In this document: positions 15,931 through 24,175 of the stretch, in pieces | Layout of the letters: every line of letters begins with the position of its first letter | Numbering within the stretch: the first letter of the stretch is position 1 | Source: Spirosoma spitsbergense DSM 19989 | GTDB lineage: Bacteria > Bacteroidota > Bacteroidia > Cytophagales > Spirosomataceae | DNA: 43,403 bases | Assembly: GCF_000374085.1 (NCBI RefSeq) | Contig: NZ_KB893566.1 | Span: 153-43,555 of the forward strand | Direction of reading: 5' to 3' | The notes under the pieces: model-generated | Seen by the model: the letters and a program-made list of their open reading frames with translations, nothing else | What the model was told of the DNA's origin: nothing | The model's database searches: none | Program-made: the position numbers and the translations under genes

Positions 15931-16443
15931 ATGTCTTTTTTTGTCCGTATTATTTCCCGTTTCCGCGTACCTCTTTTTTTAGTTGCCGGCCTCTTTTTCA
16001 GCCTCGTTGCGCTTGCCCAGGTCACCCTGAAATACCGGTTGTTAACCAGCTACATGTTAAATGCCGACGCTTCCGTCAATAAGGGAAGATCCACGCTGCT
16101 TGTGTTTGAACAGGCCGACGAGTTCAGGAAAGCATTTAAACCAGATGATACCGGCAAACGGCCCTCTCCCGTAAATTTCACGAAAGAAACGGCAATTGGT
16201 ATTGTCATACCGCCCACAAGCAAGCCCCCTAAATTATCGGTCAGTCGGGTATTTGTGCAGGATTCCGTTTTGACGATTCGCTACATTCGCCTGAAAGACA
16301 CGACTGTTATAAATCATCCGCTGCCCGCTGCTATTCAGCCGATGCTGCTGCTGGCTATTCCGAAGCAAACCGTTCTGAAAACCCGGCTTATCGAGAATGG
16401 TAAAGTTGTGCAGACAATAACGACCAGGCACAAAGACAGCTAG
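15931..16443 (+). CDS. Small secreted hypothetical protein
   Basis: A 170-residue protein. The N terminus (MSFFVRIISRFRVPLFLVAGLFF and SLVALAQ) is a signal peptide with likely cleavage after ALAQ. The mature part is basic and beta-rich, with LLVFEQADEFRKAF, ETAIGIVIPPTSK and LKDTTVINHPLP; the middle suggests a small protease-inhibitor-like or immunity-like barrel, but I cannot name a family. An in-frame GTG at 15922 is possible, yet the ATG at 15931 gives a normal signal peptide. It is convergent with the SMP-30 gene: the two stop codons are directly adjacent. Confidence 0.65.
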   Translation: MSFFVRIISRFRVPLFLVAGLFFSLVALAQVTLKYRLLTSYMLNADASVNKGRSTLLVFEQADEFRKAFKPDDTGKRPSPVNFTKETAIGIVIPPTSKPPKLSVSRVFVQDSVLTIRYIRLKDTTVINHPLPAAIQPMLLLAIPKQTVLKTRLIENGKVVQTITTRHKDS

Positions 16444-17358
16444 TTATTCCACGCCTTTCACCCGCATTGGCAGTGTATACACCGACTCCGTGGCGGTGAT
16501 GAACAGGACATTACGCGCCTTGCCGCCAAAGCAGAGATTGCCCACCCAGCGGGATGGAACCGGAATGGTACCCAATTTTTCCCCGGCTGGCGAATAGACG
16601 GTTACGCCTTTGCCCGACAGGTAAAGGTTACCCTGATTATCAAGCGTCATGCCATCGGAACCCTGCGAAACGAACAGTTGTCGATTCGTTAACGCACCAC
16701 TGGCGGCAATGTCGTACTTATATGTCTTGCCGGCCCGGATGTCGGCTACGTACAGGTGCTTCCCGTCGGGCGTTCCTACAATACCGTTGGGCTGCTGTAA
16801 ATCGGCATCAACTATGATGGGTGTCTGTTTCCCTTTGGGCAGGAAGTATACCTTCTGCCCGTCGATATCCGGCTTTTTCCGTTCCCAGTAATCGCGCTGA
16901 TAGTAGGGGTCAGTGAAGTAAATGCCGCCTTTGGGGGCAATCCACAAATCATTCGGGCCGTTCAGTTTCTTACCCTCAACGTCGGTGAGCAGAACGGTTA
17001 TTTTCTTATCCGGACTGATGGACCATAGTTCATTTTGGGCATCGGCGCAGGAAACCAAATTCCCCTTTTTATCGAAGTACAGCCCATTTGAGCGGCCTGT
17101 TTTATCCATGTACAGGGATAATTTACCGTTTGTGTCGTACAACCATATTTTATCATTGGGCTGGTCGGTGAAGTAAATATCCCCTTTCTTATTAACGGCA
17201 GGACCCTCGGTAAAGGTAAACTGACTGGATACCTGCTTAAGCTCTGCATTCGGTGCTACCACCGATATTGAATCAAGTCTACCAGACTGAGCCTGTATAG
17301 TTGTTGCGATGGCCATCATTCCTACTAATGTCAACCCTGCTTTGCTGTAGTAATTCAT
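16444..17358 (-). CDS. SMP-30/gluconolactonase family protein, secreted
   Basis: A 304-residue six-bladed beta-propeller hydrolase of the SMP-30/gluconolactonase/LRE family, exported by the signal peptide that begins MNYYSKAGLTLVGMMA and ends near TIQAQ. Propeller and metal-site motifs are FTEGPAVNKKGDIYFTD (Glu ligand), GRSNGLYFDKKGNLVSC, NGPNDLWIAPKGGIYFTDP (Asn ligand), QPNGIVGTPDGKHLYVAD and GSDGMTLDNQGNLYLS (Asp ligand). It probably hydrolyses a sugar lactone in the periplasm. The frame is open 19 codons further upstream, but the chosen ATG gives a standard signal sequence. It stands alone, with an inverted repeat upstream that may be regulatory. Confidence 0.88.
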   Translation of the reverse strand: MNYYSKAGLTLVGMMAIATTIQAQSGRLDSISVVAPNAELKQVSSQFTFTEGPAVNKKGDIYFTDQPNDKIWLYDTNGKLSLYMDKTGRSNGLYFDKKGNLVSCADAQNELWSISPDKKITVLLTDVEGKKLNGPNDLWIAPKGGIYFTDPYYQRDYWERKKPDIDGQKVYFLPKGKQTPIIVDADLQQPNGIVGTPDGKHLYVADIRAGKTYKYDIAASGALTNRQLFVSQGSDGMTLDNQGNLYLSGKGVTVYSPAGEKLGTIPVPSRWVGNLCFGGKARNVLFITATESVYTLPMRVKGVE

Positions 17359-17385
17359 AGACGTGTTTGATACACTGTGTTGTAC

Positions 17386-17430
17386 GTTTAACGTATTGTT
17401 TTTACGTAAAACCAAAAAAACACGTTAAAC
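17386..17430. promoter_or_regulatory. Inverted repeat upstream of the SMP-30 gene
   Basis: GTTTAACGT (17386-17394) and ACGTTAAAC (17422-17430) form a perfect 9-bp inverted repeat with a 27-nt spacer, and a TACGTAAAAC-like copy lies between them. It sits 28-72 bp before the start of the minus-strand SMP-30 gene, a position suitable for a repressor or activator site. Confidence 0.3.
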
Positions 17431-17480
17431 TACCGCCTGAAGGCCAACTTTACCTGACCAGTTTGCTACGTAAAGATACA

Positions 17481-17654
17481 CTACGCCCCAAAAGTTTGAA
17501 CCCGAATACCACTCTGCCTGAACTCAATTAGGGTAAAATCTGCGCCGTCCGGGCCCAACTCATTCCGGAACGGGGAAGGGTCTGCCCTTAGATCGTCAAA
17601 TCGGCCTGGTTGAGGGTAATCTGCATACCCATGTTCATTAAGCCGGAGAAACCT
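17481..17654 (-). pseudogene. 3' remnant of an unidentified gene
   Basis: A 57-codon frame runs from just after an in-frame TGA (17655-17657) to a TAG at 17481-17483, with no ATG or GTG near its beginning. The peptide has protein-like composition, for example EHGYADYPQPGRFDDLRADP, then GPDGADFTLIEFRQSG and a natural-looking end RVQTFGA. It looks like the C-terminal end of a protein whose 5' part was lost. The family was not recognised. It could instead be a chance open frame. Confidence 0.4.
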
Positions 17655-17698
17655 TCACCAAACACAACACAAAGGGTAATTATCTGTAAGTTTATAGG

Positions 17699-18562
17699 AT
17701 GAAACCAGCGAGTAAAAATATCCTGATTACCGGCGTTTCCACGGGTATCGGCTACGGAGCCGCCAAACAGTTTATACAGAGCGGATATACTGTTTTTGGT
17801 AGTGTACGAAGCCAGGCCGATGCCAACCGGCTAAAGGCCGAACTGGGCGAATCATTTATCCCCCTTGTATTCGACGTGACCGACGCGGGGACAGTAACCA
17901 AAGCGGCCGGGTGGCTGGCGGAACACCTGGCAGGGAGCGGCCTGGGTGGGCTCATCAATAATGCGGGCATCGCCATTGGCGGCCCGCTGCAGGATCAGCC
18001 GATGGATGTGTTCAGAAAGCATTTCGAGGTCAATGTGATGGGGTTAGTGCAGGTCACTCAGGCATTTTTACCCCTGCTGGGCGCCAGAGAGAATCACGCG
18101 GTCAGACCGGGGCGGATTCAGAACATCAGTTCGGTAAATGGACAGGTGGCTATTCCGTTCATGAGTGCCTATGTTGGATCGAAACATGCCGTAGAGGGGC
18201 TTTCCCACAGCCTGCGCCGGGAACTGGCCCTGTTTGGTATTGATGTGGTTATCGTTGGGCCGGGTGCCGTCAAGACACCCATCTGGGGTAAGGGTACGGA
18301 TATTAGCCGGTACCAGAACACTCCCTATTATCCTGCTATGCAGTGGTTTCTCAAGCAGGTCGAATCGGCCGAAGCACGTGGCTTATCAGTTGATTATCTG
18401 GGCAGACGTCTCGTTGCCATTCACGAAGCTACCCGCCCCCGGGTCCGGTATGCGCTGGTACCTAACAAACTGGTGGGGTGGACGCTGCCCCGACTGCTGC
18501 CCGCCCGGGCAATAGACTGGGTGCTGGGGCGAGTGAGCGGCCTAAAACCAGCAAAATCCTGA
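17699..18562 (+). CDS. Short-chain dehydrogenase/reductase
   Basis: A 287-residue classical SDR. It has the cofactor motif GVSTGIGYGAA (13-23), NNAGIAIGG, NISSVNG with the catalytic serine, YVGSKHAVEG with the Tyr/Lys pair, and VGPGAVKTPIWG. The sequence is extended at the C terminus (YLGRRLVAIHEATRPRVRYAL and a hydrophobic LPRLLPARAIDWVLG), as in retinol- or 17-beta-hydroxysteroid-dehydrogenase-like SDRs that act on bulky hydrophobic substrates, perhaps at the membrane. It is followed after 7 bp by a UlaG-like hydrolase gene and is probably in one transcript with it. Confidence 0.88.
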   Translation: MKPASKNILITGVSTGIGYGAAKQFIQSGYTVFGSVRSQADANRLKAELGESFIPLVFDVTDAGTVTKAAGWLAEHLAGSGLGGLINNAGIAIGGPLQDQPMDVFRKHFEVNVMGLVQVTQAFLPLLGARENHAVRPGRIQNISSVNGQVAIPFMSAYVGSKHAVEGLSHSLRRELALFGIDVVIVGPGAVKTPIWGKGTDISRYQNTPYYPAMQWFLKQVESAEARGLSVDYLGRRLVAIHEATRPRVRYALVPNKLVGWTLPRLLPARAIDWVLGRVSGLKPAKS

Positions 18563-18569
18563 TTTTACG

Positions 18570-19433
18570 ATGACACTCAAGCCCGCTTTCCAGAAAGACG
18601 ACGAGTTACTCAGGGACATGGCCCAGTGCCGCAGTCAACCCGACAGGCTGCACATCTGGTGGCTTGGTCAGAGTGGCTTTTTGCTGCAATACAACAATAG
18701 TCATCTGCTGTTCGACCCTTACCTGTCCGACTCACTGAGTCGGAAATACGCCAATACCGACAAGCCGCACGTGCGTTTGTCAGAACGAGTCATCGACCCC
18801 GCCCGGTTGACGATGATTGATGTGGTTACCTCAAGTCACAACCATACTGACCATCTGGATGCCGAAACGTTACGCCCCCTTATGGTGTCTAATCCCGCGC
18901 TGCAATTTGTTATTCCCGAAGCGAACCGGGCATTCATTGCCGACCGGCTTCAGGCTGATTCTGGCTGGCCGGTTGGATTGACCGACGGGCAGTCGGCTAC
19001 GATTGGTCCGTTCACGTTTCATGGCGTTCCGGCCGCTCACAACGAACTGGAGCGGGATGACGCAGGGTGTTGTAAATTCATGGGATTTGTGGTCGAAACA
19101 AACGGGGAGAACGATAAGCCGTTCCGTGTGTACCACTCAGGCGATACGCTCTGGTATGATGGTATGGTGGATATACTCCGGCCCTTTGCGGTTGACATTG
19201 CCTTTCTGCCCATTAACGGTAACAAACCCGAACGGCGGGTGGCCGGTAACCTCAACGCCGACGAAGCCGCCCGACTAGGGCACGCTATAGAAGCAAAACT
19301 GGTTGTACCCCATCACTACGACTTATTCGCTTTCAACACCGCTGACCCAAACGACTTCATAATCGCCTGCCAGCAGTATGGCACCCCGCATCACATCATG
19401 CAGTTAGGCGAGCGGATCAGCCTGAGCCGGTAG
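18570..19433 (+). CDS. UlaG-like metallo-beta-lactamase-fold hydrolase
   Basis: A 287-residue cytoplasmic hydrolase of the MBL fold, Lactamase_B_2 branch (UlaG/L-ascorbate-6-phosphate lactonase-like). The metal motif HNHTDHLD contains His90, His92, Asp94 and His95. Further ligands are expected in PAAHNELE, YHSGDTLWYDG and VPHHYDLFAF. HIWWLGQSGFLLQYNN is the conserved N-terminal beta hairpin. Members hydrolyse lactones or phosphoesters; the substrate here is unknown. It starts 7 bp after the SDR gene and precedes the VCBS gene by 45 bp, so a three-gene transcript is possible. Confidence 0.85.
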   Translation: MTLKPAFQKDDELLRDMAQCRSQPDRLHIWWLGQSGFLLQYNNSHLLFDPYLSDSLSRKYANTDKPHVRLSERVIDPARLTMIDVVTSSHNHTDHLDAETLRPLMVSNPALQFVIPEANRAFIADRLQADSGWPVGLTDGQSATIGPFTFHGVPAAHNELERDDAGCCKFMGFVVETNGENDKPFRVYHSGDTLWYDGMVDILRPFAVDIAFLPINGNKPERRVAGNLNADEAARLGHAIEAKLVVPHHYDLFAFNTADPNDFIIACQQYGTPHHIMQLGERISLSR

Positions 19434-19478
19434 ACGTTGCGCTCCCATTACTTACTGGTAGTATAATCCCAAAAAACA

Positions 19479-20705
19479 ATGAAAAATGTTCTCTTTCTGT
19501 GGCTTGTAGCCAGTTCATCAGCCCTGCCGCAACCGGCACCAAAATTCACCGTTCAGGTGGTTGATAGTCAGATTAGTATCGGATATGGGCTGGCCATTGG
19601 CGATGTGGATGGTGATCGGAAACCCGACATTTTACTGGCTGACCAGAAAGAGATTGTCTGGTACAAAAATCCGGGAGGGAAACCTTTAGTCAACGGGACT
19701 GCTGGTTGGAAACGATATGTGATGGCGGCAAATCTTACCCCGCAGGACAACGTATGCATTGCTGCCCGCGACCTCAACGGCGATGGTCGGGTAGAAGTGG
19801 CTGTTGGTGCAGGCTGGAACCCGTCCGAAACCAGCGACAGCACCAAATCCGGCGCGGTTTTTTACCTGATTCGTCCGCAGGACCCAACCCAACCCTGGGA
19901 ACCCGTGCGCTTACCCCACGAAGTAACCACCCACCGGATGCGTTGGGCCAAAGTGGGTAAGGATAGCTACCAGTTGGTGGTAGTACCCTTGCATGGGTTA
20001 GGTAACAAAAACGGTGAGGGGAAAGGGGTAAGGATTTGGGGATACGAATTTCCAAAAAACGTGCGTGGTACCTGGAAACAGCACCTGGTCGACTCAACCC
20101 TGCACCTCACCCATAATTTTGAGGTTTGGGAGGATGGAAACACAACAGGGATGATCGTGGCCAGTAAGGAAGGTGGTCAGATTTTTAGGTGGCAGAAAAA
20201 TAAATGGCAACCCGTTGATGACGAATCGGCCAGTAATGCGCTGGATATCCTCAGCAAAGGCGTTAGCGGCATCGGCGAAATCCGGCGCATGGACAACGGC
20301 CAGCGTATCGCTACTATTCAGCCGATGCACGGCAATTTGCTTCAAATAGAAAGTGGATTTTACTCCTTTCGCGAACCCCGAAAACCCGTTGATGAAAAAG
20401 AAATCACGCTCATCACCGACATATTTAATCAGGGACATGCGTTGGTATGCGGGGATTTTCTGGGCCTGGGCAGTGACCAGATTGTTGCTGGCTGGCGAAA
20501 TCCCAATGCCGAAGGGAAAGTGGGCGTTCGGCTTTTTAAGCAGAAAGAACCGGGTAACATGGAAGGCTACCCGCTGGACGATAGCGTTAATATGGCCTGT
20601 GAAGACATGCAGGCCGCCGACCTGGATGGCGACGGTGATCTGGACCTGATTGCATCAGGCCGGTCAACACACAACGTTCTGATTTACTGGAATCAGCGGA
20701 AATAG
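19479..20705 (+). CDS. Secreted FG-GAP/VCBS repeat protein
   Basis: A 408-residue exported protein. The signal peptide is MKNVLFLWLVASSSALPQ. The mature chain has calcium-binding propeller loops of FG-GAP/VCBS type: IGDVDGDRKPDILLAD (about 44-59), ARDLNGDGRVEVAVGAG (about 96-112) and the C-terminal AADLDGDGDLDLIASG. The D-x-D-G-D pattern binds Ca2+ in integrin-like beta-propellers. It likely resides in the periplasm or at the surface; such proteins mediate binding or scaffold functions, and no catalytic motif is visible. Its stop codon touches an 89-bp palindromic element. Confidence 0.85.
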   Translation: MKNVLFLWLVASSSALPQPAPKFTVQVVDSQISIGYGLAIGDVDGDRKPDILLADQKEIVWYKNPGGKPLVNGTAGWKRYVMAANLTPQDNVCIAARDLNGDGRVEVAVGAGWNPSETSDSTKSGAVFYLIRPQDPTQPWEPVRLPHEVTTHRMRWAKVGKDSYQLVVVPLHGLGNKNGEGKGVRIWGYEFPKNVRGTWKQHLVDSTLHLTHNFEVWEDGNTTGMIVASKEGGQIFRWQKNKWQPVDDESASNALDILSKGVSGIGEIRRMDNGQRIATIQPMHGNLLQIESGFYSFREPRKPVDEKEITLITDIFNQGHALVCGDFLGLGSDQIVAGWRNPNAEGKVGVRLFKQKEPGNMEGYPLDDSVNMACEDMQAADLDGDGDLDLIASGRSTHNVLIYWNQRK

Positions 20706-20793
20706 GTTTATGGTTTTCGGTTGCTGTTCCCCGCCGGGGCTGAAACAGCGGTAACTGGCATGTCTGCCAACTGTAAATCGAAAACCATAAACC
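20705..20793. repeat. Intergenic compound palindrome, REP/BIME- or MITE-like
   Basis: Perfect 15-bp terminal inverted repeats (20705-20719, GGTTTATGGTTTTCG, with 20779-20793) enclose two smaller hairpins: GCTGTT/AACAGC (20723-20728/20744-20749) around a CCCC-GCC-GGGG core, and TGGCA/TGCCA (20756-20760/20765-20769). It lies between convergent genes and may serve as a bidirectional terminator. Its nested structure suggests a dispersed repeat family. Confidence 0.75.
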
Positions 20794-20801
20794 GTAAACT
20801 G

Positions 20802-21155
20802 CTAATCTATCTGGTTCGTGAAGTTCCGTAACGCGTTGGCTAACTGGCTAAGTTGATGAGTGGTCGCTTCGTCGACCATCGGTTCGTGCGAAATAGTCAA
20901 CGTGTGGCTGGCCATGTTGAGCATTAGTGTACGAATCAGTTCATTGTCGTATTCACCGGTTTTGAGATGGTCGCGCAGGGTTTCAATTTCCGACAGAATC
21001 CGCCCGATACCAATAGAACCGGGTAGCGCATTCAGCCAGCCTTCGAGCATTAATAGCCCGCGTTCGGCCGAAATTTTTGCTTGTGTGCCATCGCCAAATG
21101 CTCCCAGCGTATCGGTGAGCATTCGCTGTTCCAGTGTTGCTTCGGTTCCTTCCAT
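20802..21155 (-). CDS. Hypothetical helical protein
   Basis: A 117-residue acidic, mostly helical protein that I cannot place in a named family. It begins MEGTEATLEQRMLTDTLGAF and contains ISAERGLLMLEGWLNALPG, RILSEIETLRDHLKTGEYD, LIRTLMLNMASHTLTIS and a C-terminal HQLSQLANALRNFTNQ. It has no signal peptide or membrane segment, so it is cytoplasmic. Regular codon use and full-length openness support a real gene. It is divergent from arfB (145 bp apart). Confidence 0.65.
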   Translation of the reverse strand: MEGTEATLEQRMLTDTLGAFGDGTQAKISAERGLLMLEGWLNALPGSIGIGRILSEIETLRDHLKTGEYDNELIRTLMLNMASHTLTISHEPMVDEATTHQLSQLANALRNFTNQID

Positions 21156-21300
21156 ACTATAGTCAATGGTTTTAATGATTGTCAGAATAAACGTGTCGCC
21201 TGTCCGTTTGTTTGGTTTGTGAGCCTAGAATTGAGTAAATCGCATCTCTTCAGCTTCGCTTTTCTTCAACTATACCGCTAAACCAGTTCGTTACTTTCAG

Positions 21301-21708
21301 ATGGATGTTACCCGCTTACAACCCGACCTACAGTATCAATTTGCCCGGAGTGGCGGTGCCGGTGGGCAAAATGTCAATAAAGTAGCCACAAAAGCCGAAC
21401 TGCGCTTCAATGTCCGTAATTCTTCGCTATTAACCGACGAAGAACGGGTAATTCTGGAAGAAAAATTAGCCAGCAAGCTAACCACCGAGGGCGAACTGGT
21501 GCTGACGCATCAGACCGAGCGCACGCAACTGGCTAATAAAGAAAAGGTAACGAAGAAGTTTTACCGACTGATTGAAAAGGCATTCGAAGTTCCTAAACCC
21601 CGCCGGGCAACCAAGCCATCAAAAGCATCGGTGCAGGAGCGAATTACCAGTAAGAAAAAGAAGAGTGATATAAAATCAGGCCGCAAAAGAGTGGATTATG
21701 GAGATTGA
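21301..21708 (+). CDS. arfB: Alternative ribosome-rescue factor B (peptidyl-tRNA hydrolase domain)
   Basis: A 135-residue ArfB/YaeJ-type protein that rescues ribosomes stalled on non-stop mRNA by hydrolysing peptidyl-tRNA. The catalytic loop RSGGAGGQNVNKV holds Gly21-Gly22-Gln23. ATKAELRFNV, LTTEGELVLTHQTERTQLAN and the basic C-terminal tail (KKKKSDIKSGRKR) that enters the empty mRNA channel are all present. The length matches the family. It is a single gene between divergent and convergent neighbours. Confidence 0.93.
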   Translation: MDVTRLQPDLQYQFARSGGAGGQNVNKVATKAELRFNVRNSSLLTDEERVILEEKLASKLTTEGELVLTHQTERTQLANKEKVTKKFYRLIEKAFEVPKPRRATKPSKASVQERITSKKKKSDIKSGRKRVDYGD

Positions 21709-21759
21709 TTATCCAGTAATACACTTTCTTACGGCCCGCTTTTTAACTAATCGAACTCT

Positions 21760-22473
21760 TTACAATTCCCGAATTTTGATATCCCGGTACCAGACGCGCT
21801 CTTTGGGGCTGTGGTTTTGCAGGGCTATTTTTCCCTTGGCGTGGGGCGTAGCGTAGGGCCAGTCGGCAAACTTACTCTTGGTAACCATGGCTTTCCACTC
21901 ATCCGTACCGTACATGTAATCAACCACTTTTTTGCCGTTCAGGAAATGTTCGACATGGTTGTTGTTGACTACAATACGCCCCTTGTTCCACTCACCGGGT
22001 GCTTTGGCAACATTAAAATCCGAAGGAGGAATCATGTCGTAGTTGGCTCCGGTCATTTGCGTATCTTTCAGTTTATAAGGTTTACCCTCGCCATCCAGAT
22101 AGCCTTTATCATCGATTACCTGGTATTCAGGACCCGACATGTATGTCGACTTGATATCGGGGCTGTCGATGATTTTGTACACGACACCACTGTTGCTGCC
22201 TTTGGGGATTTTGAACTCAAACTCCAGTTCAAAATTTCCGTACTCTTTGTCGGTCACCAGGTCGCCACCGGTACCGTCGGGCGTCATGGCCCCGTCTTCT
22301 ACGGACCACCCAACAACGCCATCTTTATGGTAGCTATGCCAGCCCTTTATTGTTTTTCCGTCGAAGAGTGACGTCCATTTGGGGGGGAGCGTAAAGGAAA
22401 AGCTGATGGCCAGTAACCAAAACAGCATTTCCATTTTGAACAGCAGACTTATGGAGTGCAGTAGTCGTTTCAT
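21760..22473 (-). CDS. DUF1080 (3-keto-disaccharide hydrolase) family protein, secreted
   Basis: A 237-residue exported protein with a single DUF1080 domain, a concanavalin-like jelly roll now described as 3-keto-disaccharide hydrolase. Motifs are WTSLFDGKTIKGWHSY, GWSVEDGAMTPDGTGGDLVT, EYGNFELEFEFKIPKGSNSG, GPEYQVIDDKG, PGEWNKGRIVVNNNHVEHFL and GKIALQNHSPKERVWYRDIK. The signal sequence (MKRLLHSISLL, then MLFWLLAISFSFTLP) supports the start at 22473; the frame continues 32 codons upstream but those do not look native. It acts in the periplasm or at the surface, probably in degradation of oxidised disaccharides. Confidence 0.87.
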   Translation of the reverse strand: MKRLLHSISLLFKMEMLFWLLAISFSFTLPPKWTSLFDGKTIKGWHSYHKDGVVGWSVEDGAMTPDGTGGDLVTDKEYGNFELEFEFKIPKGSNSGVVYKIIDSPDIKSTYMSGPEYQVIDDKGYLDGEGKPYKLKDTQMTGANYDMIPPSDFNVAKAPGEWNKGRIVVNNNHVEHFLNGKKVVDYMYGTDEWKAMVTKSKFADWPYATPHAKGKIALQNHSPKERVWYRDIKIREL

Positions 22474-22571
22474 AGAGTTTAGAATTTTGAGTAAAGATAG
22501 AATTTTCTTGCCTATCGAGAAAACGAAGGTTTTTATAAAAAGACCCGAGACGGGTGAAAGACGGGCCATGA

Positions 22572-23156
22572 CTAGGATTGACTGAAAATAAGCGTGTTGG
22601 CCGTATCAATTTCATCCTGGCTGATGGTATGCGGTTTGTTCGGGTAGATTTTCTCAGTAACGATAGCCCCCATATTTTTCAATAGTTGGGCGGATGCCAA
22701 CACCCGTTCAACCGGCACGTGAGGGTCCGGATCGCTCGTATCGATAAAAATGGGCGTGTCCGCCAGGGAACCAGTATATTTTTCGGGATAGATTTTATCC
22801 CCAACCAACCCGCCGGTGAAGGCAACGACACCCCCATAGCGTGTGGCATTGCGGGCAATATATTCCAGCGTGAGGCAGGCCCCTTGTGAGAACCCCAGAA
22901 AGTAGATTTGCTCCGGCTTGATACCCTGTTCCTTAACGGATTCGACCAGATTGGCCAGCAATTTCAGCGAATTGGAAAGCCAGGGTTCGTTCTGCGCAGG
23001 TGGGGCAAGGAATGATGTTGGATACCAGCTGTTTCCGGGAGCCTGAGGGGCCAGCAGCGCGAAATCCGGCACGGTTAAGTAATCAGCAATAGAGAGGATG
23101 TCGCTGGCAGTACCCCTCTTAAACAGATCGGTTATGGCTACAGTAGAATTCAACAT
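22572..23156 (-). pseudogene. 5'-truncated phospholipase/carboxylesterase-type esterase
   Basis: The body is a good alpha/beta hydrolase: TASDILSIADYL, FALLAPQAPGNSWYPTSFL, the nucleophile elbow GFSQGACLTLEY, SDPDPHVPVERV with the acidic residue, and NKPHTISQDE with the catalytic His. Relatives have about 25-30 residues before this, including the oxyanion loop HGRG; here that part reads DLFKRGTAS, so the first beta strand and HG are missing. The frame stays open upstream, but that portion is the antisense of the facing GNAT gene. A possible ATG at 23156 gives 194 residues. It is probably non-functional. The break lies at about 23125. Confidence 0.7.
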
Positions 23157-23429
23157 TACCGATACCAGCGACGGTGCTTTTACCATACGGGAGCAGGGGA
23201 AAAAATTGGGGAGATGGTCGTCGCTATTTTTGGGGATTGCCTGACCGTCTATCATACCCACGTGATTACCGAAGCCGAGGGGAAGGGGTATGCCAGACAG
23301 CTTCTGGATGCCATGGTGGCTTGTGTGCGCGAGAACAAGTTGTGGGCAATGCCCCTTTGCCCGTGTGTGCGGGCCCAGTTTAAACACAACCCGGATGCCT
23401 ACGCCGACATCTGGAAAAGATATTCATAA
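23134..23429 (+). pseudogene. GNAT-like N-acetyltransferase gene with a poly-A frameshift
   Basis: Reading from the ATG at 23134 gives MATVEFNITDTSDGAFTIRE and QGKK, then the frame breaks at a run of six As (23200-23205). In the next frame the protein continues as IGEMVVAIFGD, VYHTHVITEAEGKGYARQLL and WAMPLCPCVRAQFKHNPDAY. Together this is a full 98-residue member of the small GCN5-related N-acetyltransferase family (PF14542-like). One additional A would restore the frame. Possible causes are a true mutation, a sequencing error, or slippage at the A tract. It overlaps head-to-head with the truncated esterase gene. Confidence 0.75.
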
Positions 23430-23482
23430 CACGACTGATCAGCTGATATCCAGTCAAAGCTACCTTTAACGCCGGAATTTCG

Positions 23483-24175
23483 TCAGGACTGGTTATAAAG
23501 TTTCAAAATCGGCTCGTGCATCATCTGCCCTGCCTCCGACAGCACAAAGGCAATCGTTTTGCTGACGGCCTCGGGCGTAACCCAGGTCGCAGGATCGGCA
23601 TCCGGCATGGCTTTTCGGTTCACTGGTGTATCTATAATACTAGGAACGATGACTGAGGCCGCAATGGATTTTCCCTGGCCATAAGCGTTGATCAGGCTGG
23701 CCAGCTCAAATACCAGGGATTTGCTGAGCGAATAGGCCACCAGATCTTTACCCGCGTCGGGCAGTAGAGCAGGCCGGGCACCCACCAGAATGAATTGTCC
23801 TCCACCCTGCGCATCGAAAATAGGCAGCAGCGGCTGTACTACGTTGTAGGCCGTCAGGAAGTTAAGCCGGAACATGTTTTCCAGATCATCGACACTCGTT
23901 TCTGCAAACCCACCCGCCGTAAATCCCCCGACCAACAGAACAGCTGCGCGGGGAGCCTTCGGACGAACTGTATCTATAAAGCTGGCTACCCCGGCAGGGT
24001 CGAGCAGGTCGACGACATGGCTCGTTACCCGCTCGAGGTGGTCGAAAATACCGGTGTTTTTTTGCGAGCCCAGTGTTGCCAGTACCTGATAGCCAAGTTG
24101 GTGCAGTTCATGCACTACGCTGGTTCCCAGATGGCCAGCGGCTCCGGTTACGAGAATTGATGCCGATGTGTCCAT
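23483..24175 (-). CDS. Short-chain dehydrogenase/reductase
   Basis: A 230-residue SDR of the short, dihydropteridine-reductase-like type. It has the cofactor loop VTGAAGHLGTSVV (9-21), LLVGGFTAGGF in the NAG position, FILVGARPAL with the usual catalytic Ser replaced in the local motif, and YSLSKSLVFELA with the Tyr/Lys pair. VPSIIDTPVNRKAMPDADP resembles the substrate loop of quinoid dihydropteridine reductase relatives. It is cytoplasmic and NAD(P)-dependent; the substrate is not known. It lies intact within a patch of damaged genes. Confidence 0.83.
   Translation of the reverse strand: MDTSASILVTGAAGHLGTSVVHELHQLGYQVLATLGSQKNTGIFDHLERVTSHVVDLLDPAGVASFIDTVRPKAPRAAVLLVGGFTAGGFAETSVDDLENMFRLNFLTAYNVVQPLLPIFDAQGGGQFILVGARPALLPDAGKDLVAYSLSKSLVFELASLINAYGQGKSIAASVIVPSIIDTPVNRKAMPDADPATWVTPEAVSKTIAFVLSEAGQMMHEPILKLYNQS

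Noticed and set aside
23157..23387. N-terminal extension of the truncated esterase in its open minus-strand frame
   Set aside because: The extension is antisense to the GNAT gene and shows no hydrolase features such as HGRG.
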